Origin: Cryobacterium sp. SO1
GTDB lineage: Bacteria; Actinomycetota; Actinomycetes; Actinomycetales; Microbacteriaceae
Direction: 5' to 3'
DNA: 64,000 bases
NCBI RefSeq assembly: GCF_004210215.2
Contig: NZ_CP067394.1
Location: forward strand, 682,001-746,000
The position numbers were made by a program, and so were the translations under genes. The notes beneath the pieces were generated by a model. That model made no database searches. It saw only the letters and a program-made list of their open reading frames with translations, and had not been told where the DNA came from. Shown piece after piece: positions 53,325 through 63,250 of this stretch (positions are counted from its first letter, which is position 1; every line of letters begins with the position of its first letter).

Positions 53325-55517
53325 CAGCGCCATCGCCGCGCCGGCGATCAACGGGTTGAGCAGGCCCAGCGCGGCGAGCGGGATCGCGGCCACGTTGTAG
53401 GCGAACGCCCAGAACAGGTTGGCCTTGATGGTGCCCAGCGTTCGCCTGGACAACCGGATGGCGTCGGCCACGGCCGGCAGATCGGCCCGCACCAGGGTGA
53501 TGTCGCTGGCCTCGATGGCCACATCGGTGCCGGTGCCCATCGCGATGCCGAGGTCGGCGGCGGCCAGCGCCGCCGCGTCGTTCACACCGTCACCGACCAT
53601 CGCCACGACGTGCCCCGCGGCCTGCAGGGCACGCACCCGCGCCACCTTCTCGGCGGGCAGCACCCCGGCGAAGACCTCGCTGATGCCAACCTTGGCGGCC
53701 ACCGAACCGGCCGCGGCGGGGTTGTCGCCGGTGAGCAGCACCGGGGTGAGCCCCAGGGCCACCAGCTGCGCCACGGCCGCGGCACTGGACGGCTTCACCT
53801 CGTCCGCGACGGCCAGGATGCCCCGGGCCACCCCGTCCCAGGCCACGGCGACGGCGGTCTGGCCGGCGCCCTCGACCCCGTCCAGCACGGCCCGCAGCTC
53901 GCCCGTCAGGGTCACCTGCCACTCGTCGGCAAGCCAGCGCGGCCGCCCCACGAGCACCGGGTGCCCGTCGACGACGGCGCGCACGCCGAAACCCTGCGCT
54001 GACATGAATTCCGTCGCGGCCGGCAGCAGACCGACCTGCTGAACGGCCCCGTTCACGACGGCGACGCCGATCGGATGCTCGGAGCCGGCCTCGGCCGCTC
54101 CCGCGAACCTCAACAGTTCGGCCTCGGTCACCGCCGCCTCGGTCGCGGCGGCCGGGCTCGCGCCCGGGTGCACCCCGACCAGCGCCATCCGCCCGGTCGT
54201 GACGGTGCCGGTCTTGTCGAGCACGATGGTGTCCACCCTGCGCGTGGACTCCAGGATCTGCGGCCCGCGGATGAGGATGCCCAGCTGGGCGCCGCGGCCG
54301 GTGCCCACCAGCAGCGCGGTGGGGGTGGCCAGGCCCAGCGCGCACGGGCAGGCGATGATCAGGGTGGCCACGGCGGCCGTGAAGGCCTGCTCGGCGCTGG
54401 CGCCGACCGCCAGCCAGGTGGCCAGGGTGCCCAGAGCGATGACAAAGACGACGGGCACGAACACCGCCGATACCCGGTCGGCGAGCCGCTGCACGGGCGC
54501 CTTGCCGGTCTGGGCCTGCTCCACCAGTCGGCCGATGCGGGCCAGCTCGGTGTCGGCGCCCACCCGGGTGGCCCGCACGGTGAGCCGGCCGCCGGAGTTG
54601 ACGGTGGCGCCCACCACGGTGCCGCCCGGCCCCACCTCTACGGGCACAGTCTCGCCGGTCAGGAGGCTGGTGTCGATGGCCGAGGCGCCGTCGACGACGA
54701 CCCCGTCGGTGGCGACCTTCTCGCCGGGCCGCACCACGAACACGTCGCCCACACTGAGCTCAGTGATCGGGATGCGCTCTTCCCGGGCCCCACGGAGCAC
54801 CGCGACATCCTTGGCGCCCAGGTTCACCAGCGCGGTGAGCGCCGCGCCGGAGCGGGTCTTGGCGCGGGCCTCGACGTAGCGACCGGCGAGGATGAAGACC
54901 GTGACGGCGGCCGCGACCTCGAGGTAGATCTCGGCGGAGCCGGCTGCCGTCATGCTCAGGTCCATCTGCATGGTCATGCCGGCTTGGCCCGCATCGCCGA
55001 GGAACAGGGCATAGAGCGACCAACCGAACGCGGCGAGGACACCGACGCTGATCAGGGTGTCCATGCTCGCGGCGCCGTGCCGGGCGTTCAGGGCGGCGGC
55101 GCGGTGGAACGGCCAGGCCCCCCAGACCGCCACGGGCGCGGCAAGGGTGAGGGCGAGCCACTGCCAATTGGTGAACTGCAGGGCGGGCACCATCGAGAGC
55201 AGGGCCACCGGGATCGCCAGCAGGCTCGAGATCAGCAGGCGCTGGCGGAGGGCCAGGGTGTCCGCATCCAGGGCGGGCGTCTCGGCGGGCGGCACGGCGA
55301 CCGGCGGCGCGGGCAGGTGTGCGGTGTAACCGGTGGCCTCGATGGTGGCGATGGCGTCGTCGATGCTGGTGCCCTCCGGCAGGCGCACGGTGGCCTTGTC
55401 GGTGGCGTAATTCACGGTGGCCTCGACGCCGGGCAGGCGGTTGAGCTTCTTCTCGATGCGGGCTGCGCAGGATGCGCAGGTCATGCCGCCGACCACGAGG
55501 TCGACGGGCTCGCTCAC
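53265..55517 (-). CDS. copA: Copper-exporting P-type ATPase (P1B)
   Basis: 750 residues. One N-terminal metal domain with GMTCASC, then eight helices. [10 protein letters not shown] for the actuator, [13 protein letters not shown] with the CPC copper motif, DKTGTVT for phosphorylation, SEHPIG in the nucleotide domain, and [16 protein letters not shown]. The late [11 protein letters not shown] and NSLRLRGF complete the Cu(I) pattern (YN...MxxS type). GTG start overlaps the copZ stop by GTGA; both are divergent from csoR. Confidence 0.95.
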   Translation of the reverse strand: MSEPVDLVVGGMTCASCAARIEKKLNRLPGVEATVNYATDKATVRLPEGTSIDDAIATIEATGYTAHLPAPPVAVPPAETPALDADTLALRQRLLISSLLAIPVALLSMVPALQFTNWQWLALTLAAPVAVWGAWPFHRAAALNARHGAASMDTLISVGVLAAFGWSLYALFLGDAGQAGMTMQMDLSMTAAGSAEIYLEVAAAVTVFILAGRYVEARAKTRSGAALTALVNLGAKDVAVLRGAREERIPITELSVGDVFVVRPGEKVATDGVVVDGASAIDTSLLTGETVPVEVGPGGTVVGATVNSGGRLTVRATRVGADTELARIGRLVEQAQTGKAPVQRLADRVSAVFVPVVFVIALGTLATWLAVGASAEQAFTAAVATLIIACPCALGLATPTALLVGTGRGAQLGILIRGPQILESTRRVDTIVLDKTGTVTTGRMALVGVHPGASPAAATEAAVTEAELLRFAGAAEAGSEHPIGVAVVNGAVQQVGLLPAATEFMSAQGFGVRAVVDGHPVLVGRPRWLADEWQVTLTGELRAVLDGVEGAGQTAVAVAWDGVARGILAVADEVKPSSAAAVAQLVALGLTPVLLTGDNPAAAGSVAAKVGISEVFAGVLPAEKVARVRALQAAGHVVAMVGDGVNDAAALAAADLGIAMGTGTDVAIEASDITLVRADLPAVADAIRLSRRTLGTIKANLFWAFAYNVAAIPLAALGLLNPLIAGAAMALSSVFVVSNSLRLRGFRASN

Positions 55518-55756
55518 GCGGCGGCGCCGTCGGTGGTGTCCTGCAACTGGTAGCCGGCTTCGTCGATGGCGGCCCGGATATCGCTCTGAGCGGGCTCGGC
55601 GGCGCTGGTGACGTGCACGGTGCTGGCGGCGCCGACGACCAGGTCCACGGTGACGGCGCTGACCCCCGGCAGTAGGGACACCTCCTCGATGACGCTGGCG
55701 ACGCAGTGACCGCAGGTCATTCCGGTGACGAGGTAGTCGGTGCTGATGGGAGCCAT
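55514..55756 (-). CDS. copZ: Copper chaperone, HMA domain
   Basis: 80 residues. A single heavy-metal domain with [12 protein letters not shown]. CopZ hands Cu(I) to CopA, the next gene. The two genes overlap by GTGA. The leader between copZ and csoR holds two CsoR-type palindromes. The longer frame upstream is a shadow of csoR. Confidence 0.92.
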   Translation of the reverse strand: MAPISTDYLVTGMTCGHCVASVIEEVSLLPGVSAVTVDLVVGAASTVHVTSAAEPAQSDIRAAIDEAGYQLQDTTDGAAA

Positions 55757-55795
55757 GATGCGAACCTTCCCTGCTGTGGTGCTGGAGCGAACGGG

Positions 55796-55813
55796 GATAC
55801 CCCCTCCGGGTAC
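55796..55813. promoter_or_regulatory. CsoR-type operator 1
   Basis: GATACCCCCTCCGGGTAC, a G/C-tract dyad with TACCC and GGGTA ends, 40 bp upstream of copZ. Confidence 0.6.
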
Positions 55814-55829
55814 TCTAGCGCATAATCGT

Positions 55830-55848
55830 GATACCGTGAGGGGGTATA
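55830..55848. promoter_or_regulatory. CsoR-type operator 2
   Basis: GATACCGTGAGGGGGTATA with ATACC and GGTAT ends, 26 bp upstream of csoR. G-tract palindromes of this form are usual for CsoR. Confidence 0.6.
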
Positions 55849-55873
55849 AGGTCCCGACAGCCAGGAGCGCACC

Positions 55874-56209
55874 ATGACGACCGCAGACCACCCCGCCGAC
55901 CAGACCGCAGACCACACGCACGACGGCCCGCACGGCTACATCTCCAACAAGGACGACTACCTCAAGCGCCTGCGCCGCATCGAGGGCCAGGCTCGCGGCC
56001 TGCAGGGTATGGTCACCGACGACAAGTACTGCATCGACATCCTCACCCAGGTCTCGGCCATGACCAGCGCCCTGCAGTCGGTGGCCCTTGGCCTGCTGAA
56101 CGACCACCTCAGCCATTGCGTCGTCGACGCCGTCGCGGTCGGCGGCGACGAAGCCGAACTCAAGCTGAAGGAAGCCGGCGACGCGATCGCTCGGCTGGTG
56201 CGTTCCTAA
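55874..56209 (+). CDS. csoR: Copper-sensing repressor
   Basis: 111 residues, all-helical CsoR family. The Cu(I) site is Cys53, His78 and Cys82: the spacing 25 and 4 equals that of CsoR from other actinobacteria. KRLRRIEGQARGLQ is the usual DNA-contact helix. A His-rich N-terminal tail (ADHPADQTADHTHD) could also hold metal. It should repress copZ-copA and itself through the palindromes in the divergent region and release on Cu(I) binding. Confidence 0.92.
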   Translation: MTTADHPADQTADHTHDGPHGYISNKDDYLKRLRRIEGQARGLQGMVTDDKYCIDILTQVSAMTSALQSVALGLLNDHLSHCVVDAVAVGGDEAELKLKEAGDAIARLVRS

Positions 56210-56213
56210 GGAT

Positions 56214-56813
56214 TCATTTCGCGCCGTCGCGCGGGGGCACCCAATAGCCCACCCGGCCCAGCAGCCGGGTCTCCCGGTCGGCGCCGTCGGGCACCGGCAC
56301 CTCGGCCGGGAACACGCCCATCGCGCGGAACCCGTCGATCTGCGGGCCGATGATCTCCTCGAGACTCACCACCAATCCCGCCGGCAGTTCGTAGTCACAG
56401 CCCAGCTGCCGGGCGATGGACCAGGCCTGGAACGCCCGGTAGATGCTGACGTGCTCGAGGTATTCGCGCACCGAGAAGTCCCCGTAACTCAGGTGAACGA
56501 CCTTTTCCGGGTCGAGCTCTGTTCTGACCGCGGCGGTGGCCAGGTCGTTCAGCCGGTCGTAGACGCCGATCGGGTCGTCGCCGAGCAGGTCGCCGTCGTA
56601 GCTGTCGCCGGTCTCTTCGATGGTGCGGCCGCGCAGCACATCGGGCAGCCAGGCCTCGTCGCGGGCGTGCGCGGCCAGAACGTCCCGCAGGGTGGGGTTC
56701 GGCGTCACCGCCCAGTCGGTCGGGGCCGGCTCGTTCAGTTGGTCGGCGGTGATCCGGTCGATGACGGAGCGCAACGCGGCATCCGCCTGGAGAAAGAGCT
56801 CTTTCTGCTTCAT
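56214..56813 (-). CDS. DinB-like MDMPI_N-domain protein (mycothiol type)
   Basis: 199 residues. A four-helix bundle with WAVTPNPTLRDVLAAHARDEAWL, in core form LRDVLAAHARDEAWL, GDFSVREYLEHVSIYRAFQAW, in core form REYLEHVSIYRAFQ, giving the His triad expected for the metal site of mycothiol-dependent enzymes. Substrate unknown. Ends 5 nt from csoR in convergent orientation. The ATG at 56813 has no clear SD. Confidence 0.7.
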   Translation of the reverse strand: MKQKELFLQADAALRSVIDRITADQLNEPAPTDWAVTPNPTLRDVLAAHARDEAWLPDVLRGRTIEETGDSYDGDLLGDDPIGVYDRLNDLATAAVRTELDPEKVVHLSYGDFSVREYLEHVSIYRAFQAWSIARQLGCDYELPAGLVVSLEEIIGPQIDGFRAMGVFPAEVPVPDGADRETRLLGRVGYWVPPRDGAK

Positions 56814-56897
56814 GCCGGCACGCTAACACCTGCCGCCGACCGCGAGATAGCCCCGACCGAATTGTCGCCGGTGGCCGCACTGAAATAGGGTCTGGAT

Positions 56898-57884
56898 GTG
56901 CCCGTCCCCCTTATGCCCACCGAAGTCACCGATACGATGGCGCAGTTTCTCGACCCGGTCGCCCGCAAGAACCTCGGCATCGCCGTCGCTCTGGCGGGCA
57001 CCGTCTTCCTGGCCCTGGGCGCGCAGCTGCAACACCGCGGGGTGGGCAAGGCCTCCAGGATGCGCCCCGGCGACCAGCAGAAGATGAGCCTCGGCCAGCT
57101 GCTGGCCCTGCTGCGGCGGCCGTCCTGGTTGCTCGGCACCCTGCTGCTCGGCTTCGCCATCCTGCTGCAGCTGACCAGCCTCGGCCTGGCCCCGCTGCTC
57201 GTCGTGCAGCCGCTCGGCGTGGCGGCACTGGTGCTGTCCACCGTGGTGGATTCCCGGCTCGCGCACACCCGGCTGGACGGTACCGTGTTGCGCTCGGTGG
57301 CCCTGTCGGTGGGCGGCATCGTGATCTTCGTCTCCATCGCCGCCGTGTACGCCACCGACCGGCCCATCCAGCCGCCGCAGGTGGTGATCATCCTGATCCT
57401 GCTCGGTGCTGTGCTGATCGCCTGCGGGCTCATTTTCACGCTGCTGCACGCCCGCCTCACCGCCGTGGCCTACGTTCTCGGCGCCGGCGTGCTTTACGCC
57501 TTCGTCGCCACCCTGGCCAAGCTCACCATCACCCAGTTGGTGGCCGGTGACCTGTCGCTGCTCACTCTGCTCTGTGTGGGCGGCGTGCTCACCGCCGCGA
57601 TCGTGGGCGGCGTGTTCGTGCAGGTGGCGTACTCCACGGGTCCGCCCAACCTCGTGATCGCCGGACTGACGGTGGTGGACCCCCTGGTAGCGGTCGGCAT
57701 CGGCATCGTCGTACTCGGTGAGGCGTCGGAGGCCCCGCTCTACGCCCTGATCGCATTCGTCATCGCCGGCGCCATCGCCGCCTACGGTGTCCTGGGGCTC
57801 TCCAGGCACCGGCCGGAGTCCACGCTGGCAATCGCCTCCGAAAGCACGCCCGAAACACGGAGGCCGCCCAGACAACGTCGGTAG
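56898..57884 (+). CDS. DMT/EamA-like membrane protein
   Basis: 328 residues with about nine hydrophobic segments and an internal repeat of hydrophobic pairs. LGIAVALAGTVFLALGAQLQHRGV, in core form GTVFLALGAQLQHRGV, is typical of actinobacterial DMT (NIPA-like) proteins. A magnesium or metabolite transport role is possible but unproven. The GTG at 56898 is taken as start; ATGs at 56913 and 56937 are alternatives. Confidence 0.7.
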   Translation: MPVPLMPTEVTDTMAQFLDPVARKNLGIAVALAGTVFLALGAQLQHRGVGKASRMRPGDQQKMSLGQLLALLRRPSWLLGTLLLGFAILLQLTSLGLAPLLVVQPLGVAALVLSTVVDSRLAHTRLDGTVLRSVALSVGGIVIFVSIAAVYATDRPIQPPQVVIILILLGAVLIACGLIFTLLHARLTAVAYVLGAGVLYAFVATLAKLTITQLVAGDLSLLTLLCVGGVLTAAIVGGVFVQVAYSTGPPNLVIAGLTVVDPLVAVGIGIVVLGEASEAPLYALIAFVIAGAIAAYGVLGLSRHRPESTLAIASESTPETRRPPRQRR

Positions 57885-57894
57885 CATCGTGCTG

Positions 57895-58677
57895 ATGTCA
57901 ACCGTTCACTCGAAAACCAAGATCGTCGGTCGGTTTTTCGTCGTCGCCGGTTTCCTGGCGCTCACTCTCACCGGGTGTGCGTCCTCCGGCGTGGCGCAGA
58001 GCGGCGTCGTGACACCGAGCGACGCCGGCAACTCCGCCGAGCTGCCCGAATCCTCGGCCGACCCCGCCGTCGCCGAACCGACCGGCTGCCCGGCCACGGC
58101 CGAGGCGATGCCGGCCGGTGCGACCAGCGCGCAGATCGCCGACATCGACGACGACGGCGAGAACGACACCGCCTGGTTTGACGAGACGACCTCGCCGTTC
58201 ACCTACGGCATCACCACAGCTTCCGGCGCCACTTTCACCCTGCCCGACGACCTCGCCGGCCCTGGACGGCACAGCGGCTGGACCGCGGCCCTGCACAACG
58301 GTGTTGTGGTGACCGTGCTTGACGACAGCCGCGGGGCCACCCTGCACGCCATCGTGGAGTGCGGGTTCGTCACCCCCATCGGTGTGGACGCCCGCCCGTA
58401 CACCTTTGACATGCAGAACAGCCACAACAACGGCACCGGGGTGGGCTGCCTCGAAGTGGATGACGGACTCGAGCTGAACGGCCTGCAGGTCACCCAGAAC
58501 CGCGACGACAGCTACTCCCTGCTGGCCACCGGAATCTCGGTGTCGGCCGACGGGCTGACCGCCATCAACGGTTACACCGCCGTATCGGCCTCGCTTGCGG
58601 CAGACGACCCCCGGGTGGCCGAGGCGCAGACCTCGTCGTGCGGCGATGCCGCTGTGGTCAGCACCAGCGGACGCTGA
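57895..58677 (+). CDS. Hypothetical secreted lipoprotein
   Basis: 260 residues. Signal peptide with lipobox LTGC, lipidated Cys28. After a Ser/Pro/Glu linker comes a domain with IADIDDDGENDTAWFDE, resembling an FG-GAP/calcium-binding type loop, and two late Cys (VGCLEVDD, SSCGDA). No family known. It lies 10 nt after the DMT gene; a transcriptional link is possible. No enzyme motifs. Confidence 0.7.
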   Translation: MSTVHSKTKIVGRFFVVAGFLALTLTGCASSGVAQSGVVTPSDAGNSAELPESSADPAVAEPTGCPATAEAMPAGATSAQIADIDDDGENDTAWFDETTSPFTYGITTASGATFTLPDDLAGPGRHSGWTAALHNGVVVTVLDDSRGATLHAIVECGFVTPIGVDARPYTFDMQNSHNNGTGVGCLEVDDGLELNGLQVTQNRDDSYSLLATGISVSADGLTAINGYTAVSASLAADDPRVAEAQTSSCGDAAVVSTSGR

Positions 58678-58785
58678 CCTCGCCGCAATCCAGCTGTGCG
58701 GATTCCCGGAATTGCGTCTGCGGCTTGCACCTGAAATTGTAGGGACGGGGAAGTCGAGAGTGTAGTAGCCGGGGGGAGCGCGATC

Positions 58786-59163
58786 ATGCACGCTGCGTCA
58801 GCGATGGTTGTGCGACTGCTGCCCGACTACGCCGGCACCGTGCTCTGGTGCCCCCATCCTGTCGCGTACGCTGCCACCCACCTTGACCCTGCCCTGGTCG
58901 ACGACCTGATCCGCTGGGAGATCGGCTACTACGACGCGCTCACCGATGACTTCGGTTGGCACAGCGCCGAGCTGGCCAGCGAGTTCACGGCCACCGGTGT
59001 CCGGCTGGCGATGCGGCTGGCCGTGCAGCTGGGGTCCGGTTTCGACATCGAGTTCGCCTCCTACGAGGCCGGTGTGGCTACCCGCCGGTTCCGCAGCGAG
59101 TGCCCGGCCGACAACCCGCGTGCCACCTCGGCGTTCGCAGTGCTCGCCCGGACCGCCGCGTAA
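58786..59163 (+). CDS. Hypothetical small protein
   Basis: 125 residues, soluble, no recognised family. Conserved-looking parts are LLPDYAGTVLWCPHPVAY and WEIGYYDALTDDFGWHS; it may belong to an actinobacterial family of small proteins of unknown function. GGGGGGAGC precedes the ATG by a good distance, which supports translation. The upstream 108 bases show no clear promoter. Confidence 0.55.
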   Translation: MHAASAMVVRLLPDYAGTVLWCPHPVAYAATHLDPALVDDLIRWEIGYYDALTDDFGWHSAELASEFTATGVRLAMRLAVQLGSGFDIEFASYEAGVATRRFRSECPADNPRATSAFAVLARTAA

Positions 59164-59174
59164 GCCGGCGACCT

Positions 59175-59211
59175 GCCTACACCGCCCCGCCTACACCGCC
59201 CCGCCTACACC
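59175..59211. repeat. 14 bp tandem repeat at the 3' end of the ABC-F gene
   Basis: gcctacaccgcccc occurs at 59175-59188 and 59189-59202, with a partial third copy after it. The TAG stop of the ABC-F gene (complement of 59191-59193) is inside. A 15 bp word, ctcggccagccgccc, is also repeated at 59223 and 59239 within the coding tail. Confidence 0.75.
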
Positions 59212-60831
59212 TCCCGGGCCCCCTCGGCCAGCCGCCCTCTCGGCCAGCCGCCCCCTCGCATCCAGGCTGAGCCAGTCGGTGATACCGAGCCTGGCCAGGA
59301 AGGCCTCGTCGTGGCTGACCACCAGCAAGCCGCCCCGGTAGCCGCCGAGGGCGCCGACCACCTGGTCGACACTCTGGCGGTCGAGGTTGTTCGTCGGTTC
59401 GTCCAGCACAATCAGCTGCGCGGGCGGGTCGGCCAGCAGCAGCCGCGCCAGCGACACCCGGAACCGTTCCCCACCAGAGAGGCTCCGCACCGGCCTGGCC
59501 ACGGCATCCCCCCGCAACAGGAACCGGGCCAACCGATTGCGCAGCTCCCCGGCCGGCACCGCCGGGGCGGCCGCGGCGAGGTTCTCCAGTGCGCTGGCGG
59601 TGTCGTCGAGCCCGTCCAGGCGCTGGCTGAGGTAGCCGATGCGGCGTGTGTGCGCGATCGCCGTGGCCAGCCCGGCCCTGGCGGTCCCCGGGTGCACCAG
59701 GGACTCGAGCAGGCTGGTCTTGCCCACGCCGTTCGGGCCGGTCAGCGCCACCCGGGCCGGGCCGTGCAGCAGAAAAACGCGGTCGATGCCGTGCAGTTCG
59801 GCCAGGCGTCTGCTGTTGGGTACCTGCGGGTCGGGCAGGTCAACGTGGATGGCGTCGTCGGAGCGCACCACGGCCGCGGCTTCGGCGGCAACTGCCCGGG
59901 CATCCTGTACCTTGCCGTCGGACTCGGTTCGCAGTTTGCCCGCTGACACCTGCGCGGCGGACTTGCGCAGCCCCATCACAATCTTGGGAACCCGTTTGTT
60001 CTCGAACTCGGTGCGCGCGAACCGACTGCGGTGGGCAAGCTTGGTCTCGGCCTCGACGCGTTGCTGCTTCTCTTTCTTGACCACCTGGTCGGCCGAACGC
60101 TGCGCCTGCTGCGCGGCGGCCTGCTGCCTGTCGAGGTGGTCGAGGAACAGACTGTACGGGCCGCCGAATACCGTGAGGGCGCCGCCGTGCAACTCGGCGG
60201 TGTCGTCCATCAGCTCGAGCAGGGCGATGTCGTGGCTCACCACGATCAGAGTGCCCGGCCACGAGCGCACCAGGGTGGCCAGCCGCTGCCGGGCAGCGCC
60301 GTCGAGGTTGTTGGTGGGCTCGTCGAGCACCGTGATCGGTGCGGCCCCCAGGCGCAGTCCCGCGATGGCGACCAGGATCGCCTCCCCGCCGGACATCTCC
60401 CCGACCGGTCTCTCCAGGTCGGCCTCCCCGAGACCTGCCGAGCGCAGCGCCTCACCGGCTGTGGTGGTGATGTCCCAGTCGTCGCCGAGCACGTCGAAAT
60501 GCCGTTCGGCCACATCGCCCGCCTCGATGGCACGCAAGGCATCGAGTTTCGGGCGCACCCCGAGCAGGTCGGCCGCGGTCACCGCGACGCCCAGGGTGAG
60601 GGTTTGCGGCAGGTGGCCGACGTCCCCAGAGCGCCGGACGCTGCCCGTGGAGGGCTGCAGGTCGCCGGTGATCAGCCGCAGCAGGGTGGACTTGCCCGAG
60701 CCGTTGGCGCCGACCAGTCCAGTGCGGCCGCGGCCGAAGGCGGCGGTGATGCCGGTCAGGGCGATGGATCCGTCGGGCCAGTCAAGGCCGACATCCGTCA
60801 GAAGGATAGGTGAATTGTGGGCCGTAGCCAT
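59191..60831 (-). CDS. ABC-F family ATPase
   Basis: 546 residues, two ATPase domains without membrane segments: Walker A GANGSGKST and GPNGVGKTS, signatures EMSGGE and LSGGE, Walker B LDEPTNNLD in both, and a charged linker (QRSADQVVKKEKQQRVEAET in core form VVKKEKQQRVEAE). ABC-F proteins act on the ribosome: translation factors or antibiotic protection; which one cannot be decided. ATG 60831 has GGGGAGC upstream. The last 20 residues are encoded by repeats and look recently added. Confidence 0.9.
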   Translation of the reverse strand: MATAHNSPILLTDVGLDWPDGSIALTGITAAFGRGRTGLVGANGSGKSTLLRLITGDLQPSTGSVRRSGDVGHLPQTLTLGVAVTAADLLGVRPKLDALRAIEAGDVAERHFDVLGDDWDITTTAGEALRSAGLGEADLERPVGEMSGGEAILVAIAGLRLGAAPITVLDEPTNNLDGAARQRLATLVRSWPGTLIVVSHDIALLELMDDTAELHGGALTVFGGPYSLFLDHLDRQQAAAQQAQRSADQVVKKEKQQRVEAETKLAHRSRFARTEFENKRVPKIVMGLRKSAAQVSAGKLRTESDGKVQDARAVAAEAAAVVRSDDAIHVDLPDPQVPNSRRLAELHGIDRVFLLHGPARVALTGPNGVGKTSLLESLVHPGTARAGLATAIAHTRRIGYLSQRLDGLDDTASALENLAAAAPAVPAGELRNRLARFLLRGDAVARPVRSLSGGERFRVSLARLLLADPPAQLIVLDEPTNNLDRQSVDQVVGALGGYRGGLLVVSHDEAFLARLGITDWLSLDARGRLAERAAGRGGPGGVGGAV

Positions 60832-61095
60832 GGTGCTCCCCGTCGTCAGTGTGGGCACTGACTCCGCAAGCCGCGGGCGCGGCAGATCAACGGGTGTCAG
60901 CGCGTGAGCGCGAAACCGACGATGATCTTCACGGGTCGAACCTGACTCTGGGGGAGGGCACGGGGTGGAGCCCGTTCAGTCTGGCACCCGCGGTCGACGA
61001 TGTGCAAGCGGATGGGCCGATTCTCGCCGGCCCACGACTCTCCCGGCACAGCGCGGTAGCCTGAGCGCCAACAGCGAGAGATTGCGGGGCACGGG

Positions 61096-63093
61096 TTGTT
61101 GGAATCGTTCTGGGCGTGGGTAGTCATCATCCCGATCGCCCTCGTCTTTTCCGTTGCCATCGGTTTTGCCACCCGCTCGCTACTCGGCACCACCGTGGGG
61201 TGGTTGCGCACCTTCCTGGTGGGGCTGCTGGTCTTCGTCGGGTGCTGGCCGTTCGCCTATTTCGTCTCGTCCCAGGCCCGTGTCATCACCGACGACGGCA
61301 CCCCCAGGGTGCCGATCCTGGTCGTGCTGCTCTTCATCGCGCTCGCGTTCGGCTGGGTATTCGCGTTCGGTATGGCGATCCTGGTGGCCACCGAGGCGCT
61401 CTGGCCCACCACCGCCGCCAACCCGATCGACGCGTTCCGGGCGGCCCTGCACCGGCGCCGGCGCACCAAACGGTACCTGCAGATCCTCACCCTGCTCTCC
61501 AAACACGGCATCGGCTGGATCCTCAGTGAACGCCCCGGCGGCGCGCCCCGCGCGGCCAAGAAGGGCGGGCGCACGCAGGATGCCCTGGTCTCGGCGATCA
61601 ACGAGGCCGGCGTCACCTTCGTCAAGCTCGGCCAGCTGCTCTCCACCCGGCGCGACCTGTTGCCGGCCAGCTACACCCAGGCACTGGCCTCGCTGCAGTC
61701 CGGCGCGGCGACGCTGCCGTGGCCCGCGATCCGCAGAGTCATCGAGGCCGAGATCCGCGGCCCGCTGGAGAGCGTGTTCGCGCAGGTGGACGAACAGCCG
61801 CTCGCGGCGGCATCCGTCGCCCAGGTGCACGCCGGAACCCTGCTCGACGGTACCCGGGTGGTGCTCAAGGTGCAGCGGCCGGCGGCAGCGGCCCAGGTCG
61901 CCGCCGACATCGACATCATCGTCAGGCTCGCTCAGCGCATCGAGAACCAGACCAGCTGGGGGCGGGACTTCGGGGCGGTCACCCTGGCCGAGGGCTTCGG
62001 ACGGTCGCTCCGCGATGAGCTCGACTATCGCATCGAATTCAGCAGCACCCGGCAGATCGGCAGTGTGGTCGCGTCATCGGCGGCCCAGGATGTACTCGTC
62101 GTGCCCCGGGTGTACCCGGAGGCCAGCTCTCGCCGGCTGCTCACCATGGATCTCATCGACGGTGTTCCGTTGAATGCCGCGGGGGAGCGGCTGGCCCGGA
62201 TGGACCCTGAGGACCGTGGCGCGCTCGCTTCGGCGCTCCTGGACGCGGTGCTCGAGCAGGTGATCGTGACGGGGATCTTCCACGCCGACCTGCACCCCGG
62301 CAACCTGATGCTCCGGGCGGACGGCATGCTGGGGATGATCGACTTCGGCAATGTCGGTGTGCTGGAGCGCAGCATGCGCGAGGGCCTGGTGACGCTGCTG
62401 CTGGCGGCGGCGAACGACGACGACATCGCCACGACGGACGCCTTGCTCCTGGTGGTGGAAGCGCCGGCGGATGCCGACATCCTGTCGCTGCAACGCGACC
62501 TGGGCCGGATGCTCACGTTGACCCGGCACAGCGCGGAGGGCTCCATCTTCGCCGCGATGCTCGACACGATCCGCGACCACCACCTGGCCGTGCCGACCTC
62601 GCTGGGTCTGGCGTTGCGTTCCCTGATCACCCTGGAGCGCTGTCTGGACATCCTCGACCCCGACTTCGACATGGTGGAGACGGCGCTGGCCAGGGTGCCG
62701 CATTTCCTGCGGCGCTTGGTCACGCCCCGGTCCCTGCTCGGTTCGCTGCAGTCGCAGGCGGCCGTGCTGCAGGCCACGGCGCGCCGGCTTCCGCGCCGGC
62801 TGGAAACCATCAGCTCGTCCCTGGCCAAGGGCACCTTCAGCGTGCGGATCCGCGCCTTCGCCGAGGCGGACGACAGGTGGTGGATCGGTTCGGTGGTCAC
62901 CGAAGCCGTGGGAGTCCTGATCGGCATCGCCGCCGTCAGCCTGGGGATCGTGCTCGTGGTCTCCGACACCGGGCCCGACCTTGTCACGGGGGTGCGGCTG
63001 TTCGCGTTCCTCGGCGCCTCGATCGGGCTGGTCGGCTTCATCCTGCTCGTCAGGGCCTTGCGCCAGTTGTTCCTGCGCGGCCCGCATGTGTGA
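61096..63093 (+). CDS. ABC1/UbiB-family atypical kinase
   Basis: 665 residues. Two N-terminal and two C-terminal membrane segments flank an ABC1 kinase domain: VTFVKLGQLLSTRRDLLP (KxGQ motif), PLAAASVAQVHAG (Ala-rich loop), VVLKVQRP (Lys), HADLHPGNLML (catalytic Asp) and MIDFGNVG (metal Asp). Members support quinone or lipid metabolism; the actinobacterial ones are poorly known. TTG start at 61096 is the only sensible one in frame; a weak GAGAG lies upstream. Confidence 0.87.
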   Translation: MLESFWAWVVIIPIALVFSVAIGFATRSLLGTTVGWLRTFLVGLLVFVGCWPFAYFVSSQARVITDDGTPRVPILVVLLFIALAFGWVFAFGMAILVATEALWPTTAANPIDAFRAALHRRRRTKRYLQILTLLSKHGIGWILSERPGGAPRAAKKGGRTQDALVSAINEAGVTFVKLGQLLSTRRDLLPASYTQALASLQSGAATLPWPAIRRVIEAEIRGPLESVFAQVDEQPLAAASVAQVHAGTLLDGTRVVLKVQRPAAAAQVAADIDIIVRLAQRIENQTSWGRDFGAVTLAEGFGRSLRDELDYRIEFSSTRQIGSVVASSAAQDVLVVPRVYPEASSRRLLTMDLIDGVPLNAAGERLARMDPEDRGALASALLDAVLEQVIVTGIFHADLHPGNLMLRADGMLGMIDFGNVGVLERSMREGLVTLLLAAANDDDIATTDALLLVVEAPADADILSLQRDLGRMLTLTRHSAEGSIFAAMLDTIRDHHLAVPTSLGLALRSLITLERCLDILDPDFDMVETALARVPHFLRRLVTPRSLLGSLQSQAAVLQATARRLPRRLETISSSLAKGTFSVRIRAFAEADDRWWIGSVVTEAVGVLIGIAAVSLGIVLVVSDTGPDLVTGVRLFAFLGASIGLVGFILLVRALRQLFLRGPHV

Positions 63094-63190
63094 GCATCGC
63101 CTGGCTTGGCTACTGCTGGGCGAGCGGCTTGTCGTGACCCAACCGCTGGGCGGGGTGCGGCCGCGTCGGCATCGCTTTCGTGCGCTCGGA

Positions 63191-63245
63191 GCGCATAACT
63201 CCTGCAATTTTGCCGTCCGGTCCCGGCGGATGCCCGGAATCATCC
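63191..63245. repeat. Half copy of family C element
   Basis: GCGCATAACTCCTGCAATT at 63191 equals the outer end of the 39159-39243 element (as complement), followed by a shared CCCGGAAT near 63232; the other arm is missing. It lies directly before the TetR remnant. Confidence 0.6.
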
Positions 63246-63250
63246 GGGAG

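Noticed and set aside
59191..60831. Antibiotic resistance ABC-F assignment
   Set aside because: Motifs do not separate resistance members from housekeeping translation factors, and there is no regulatory leader ORF I could support.
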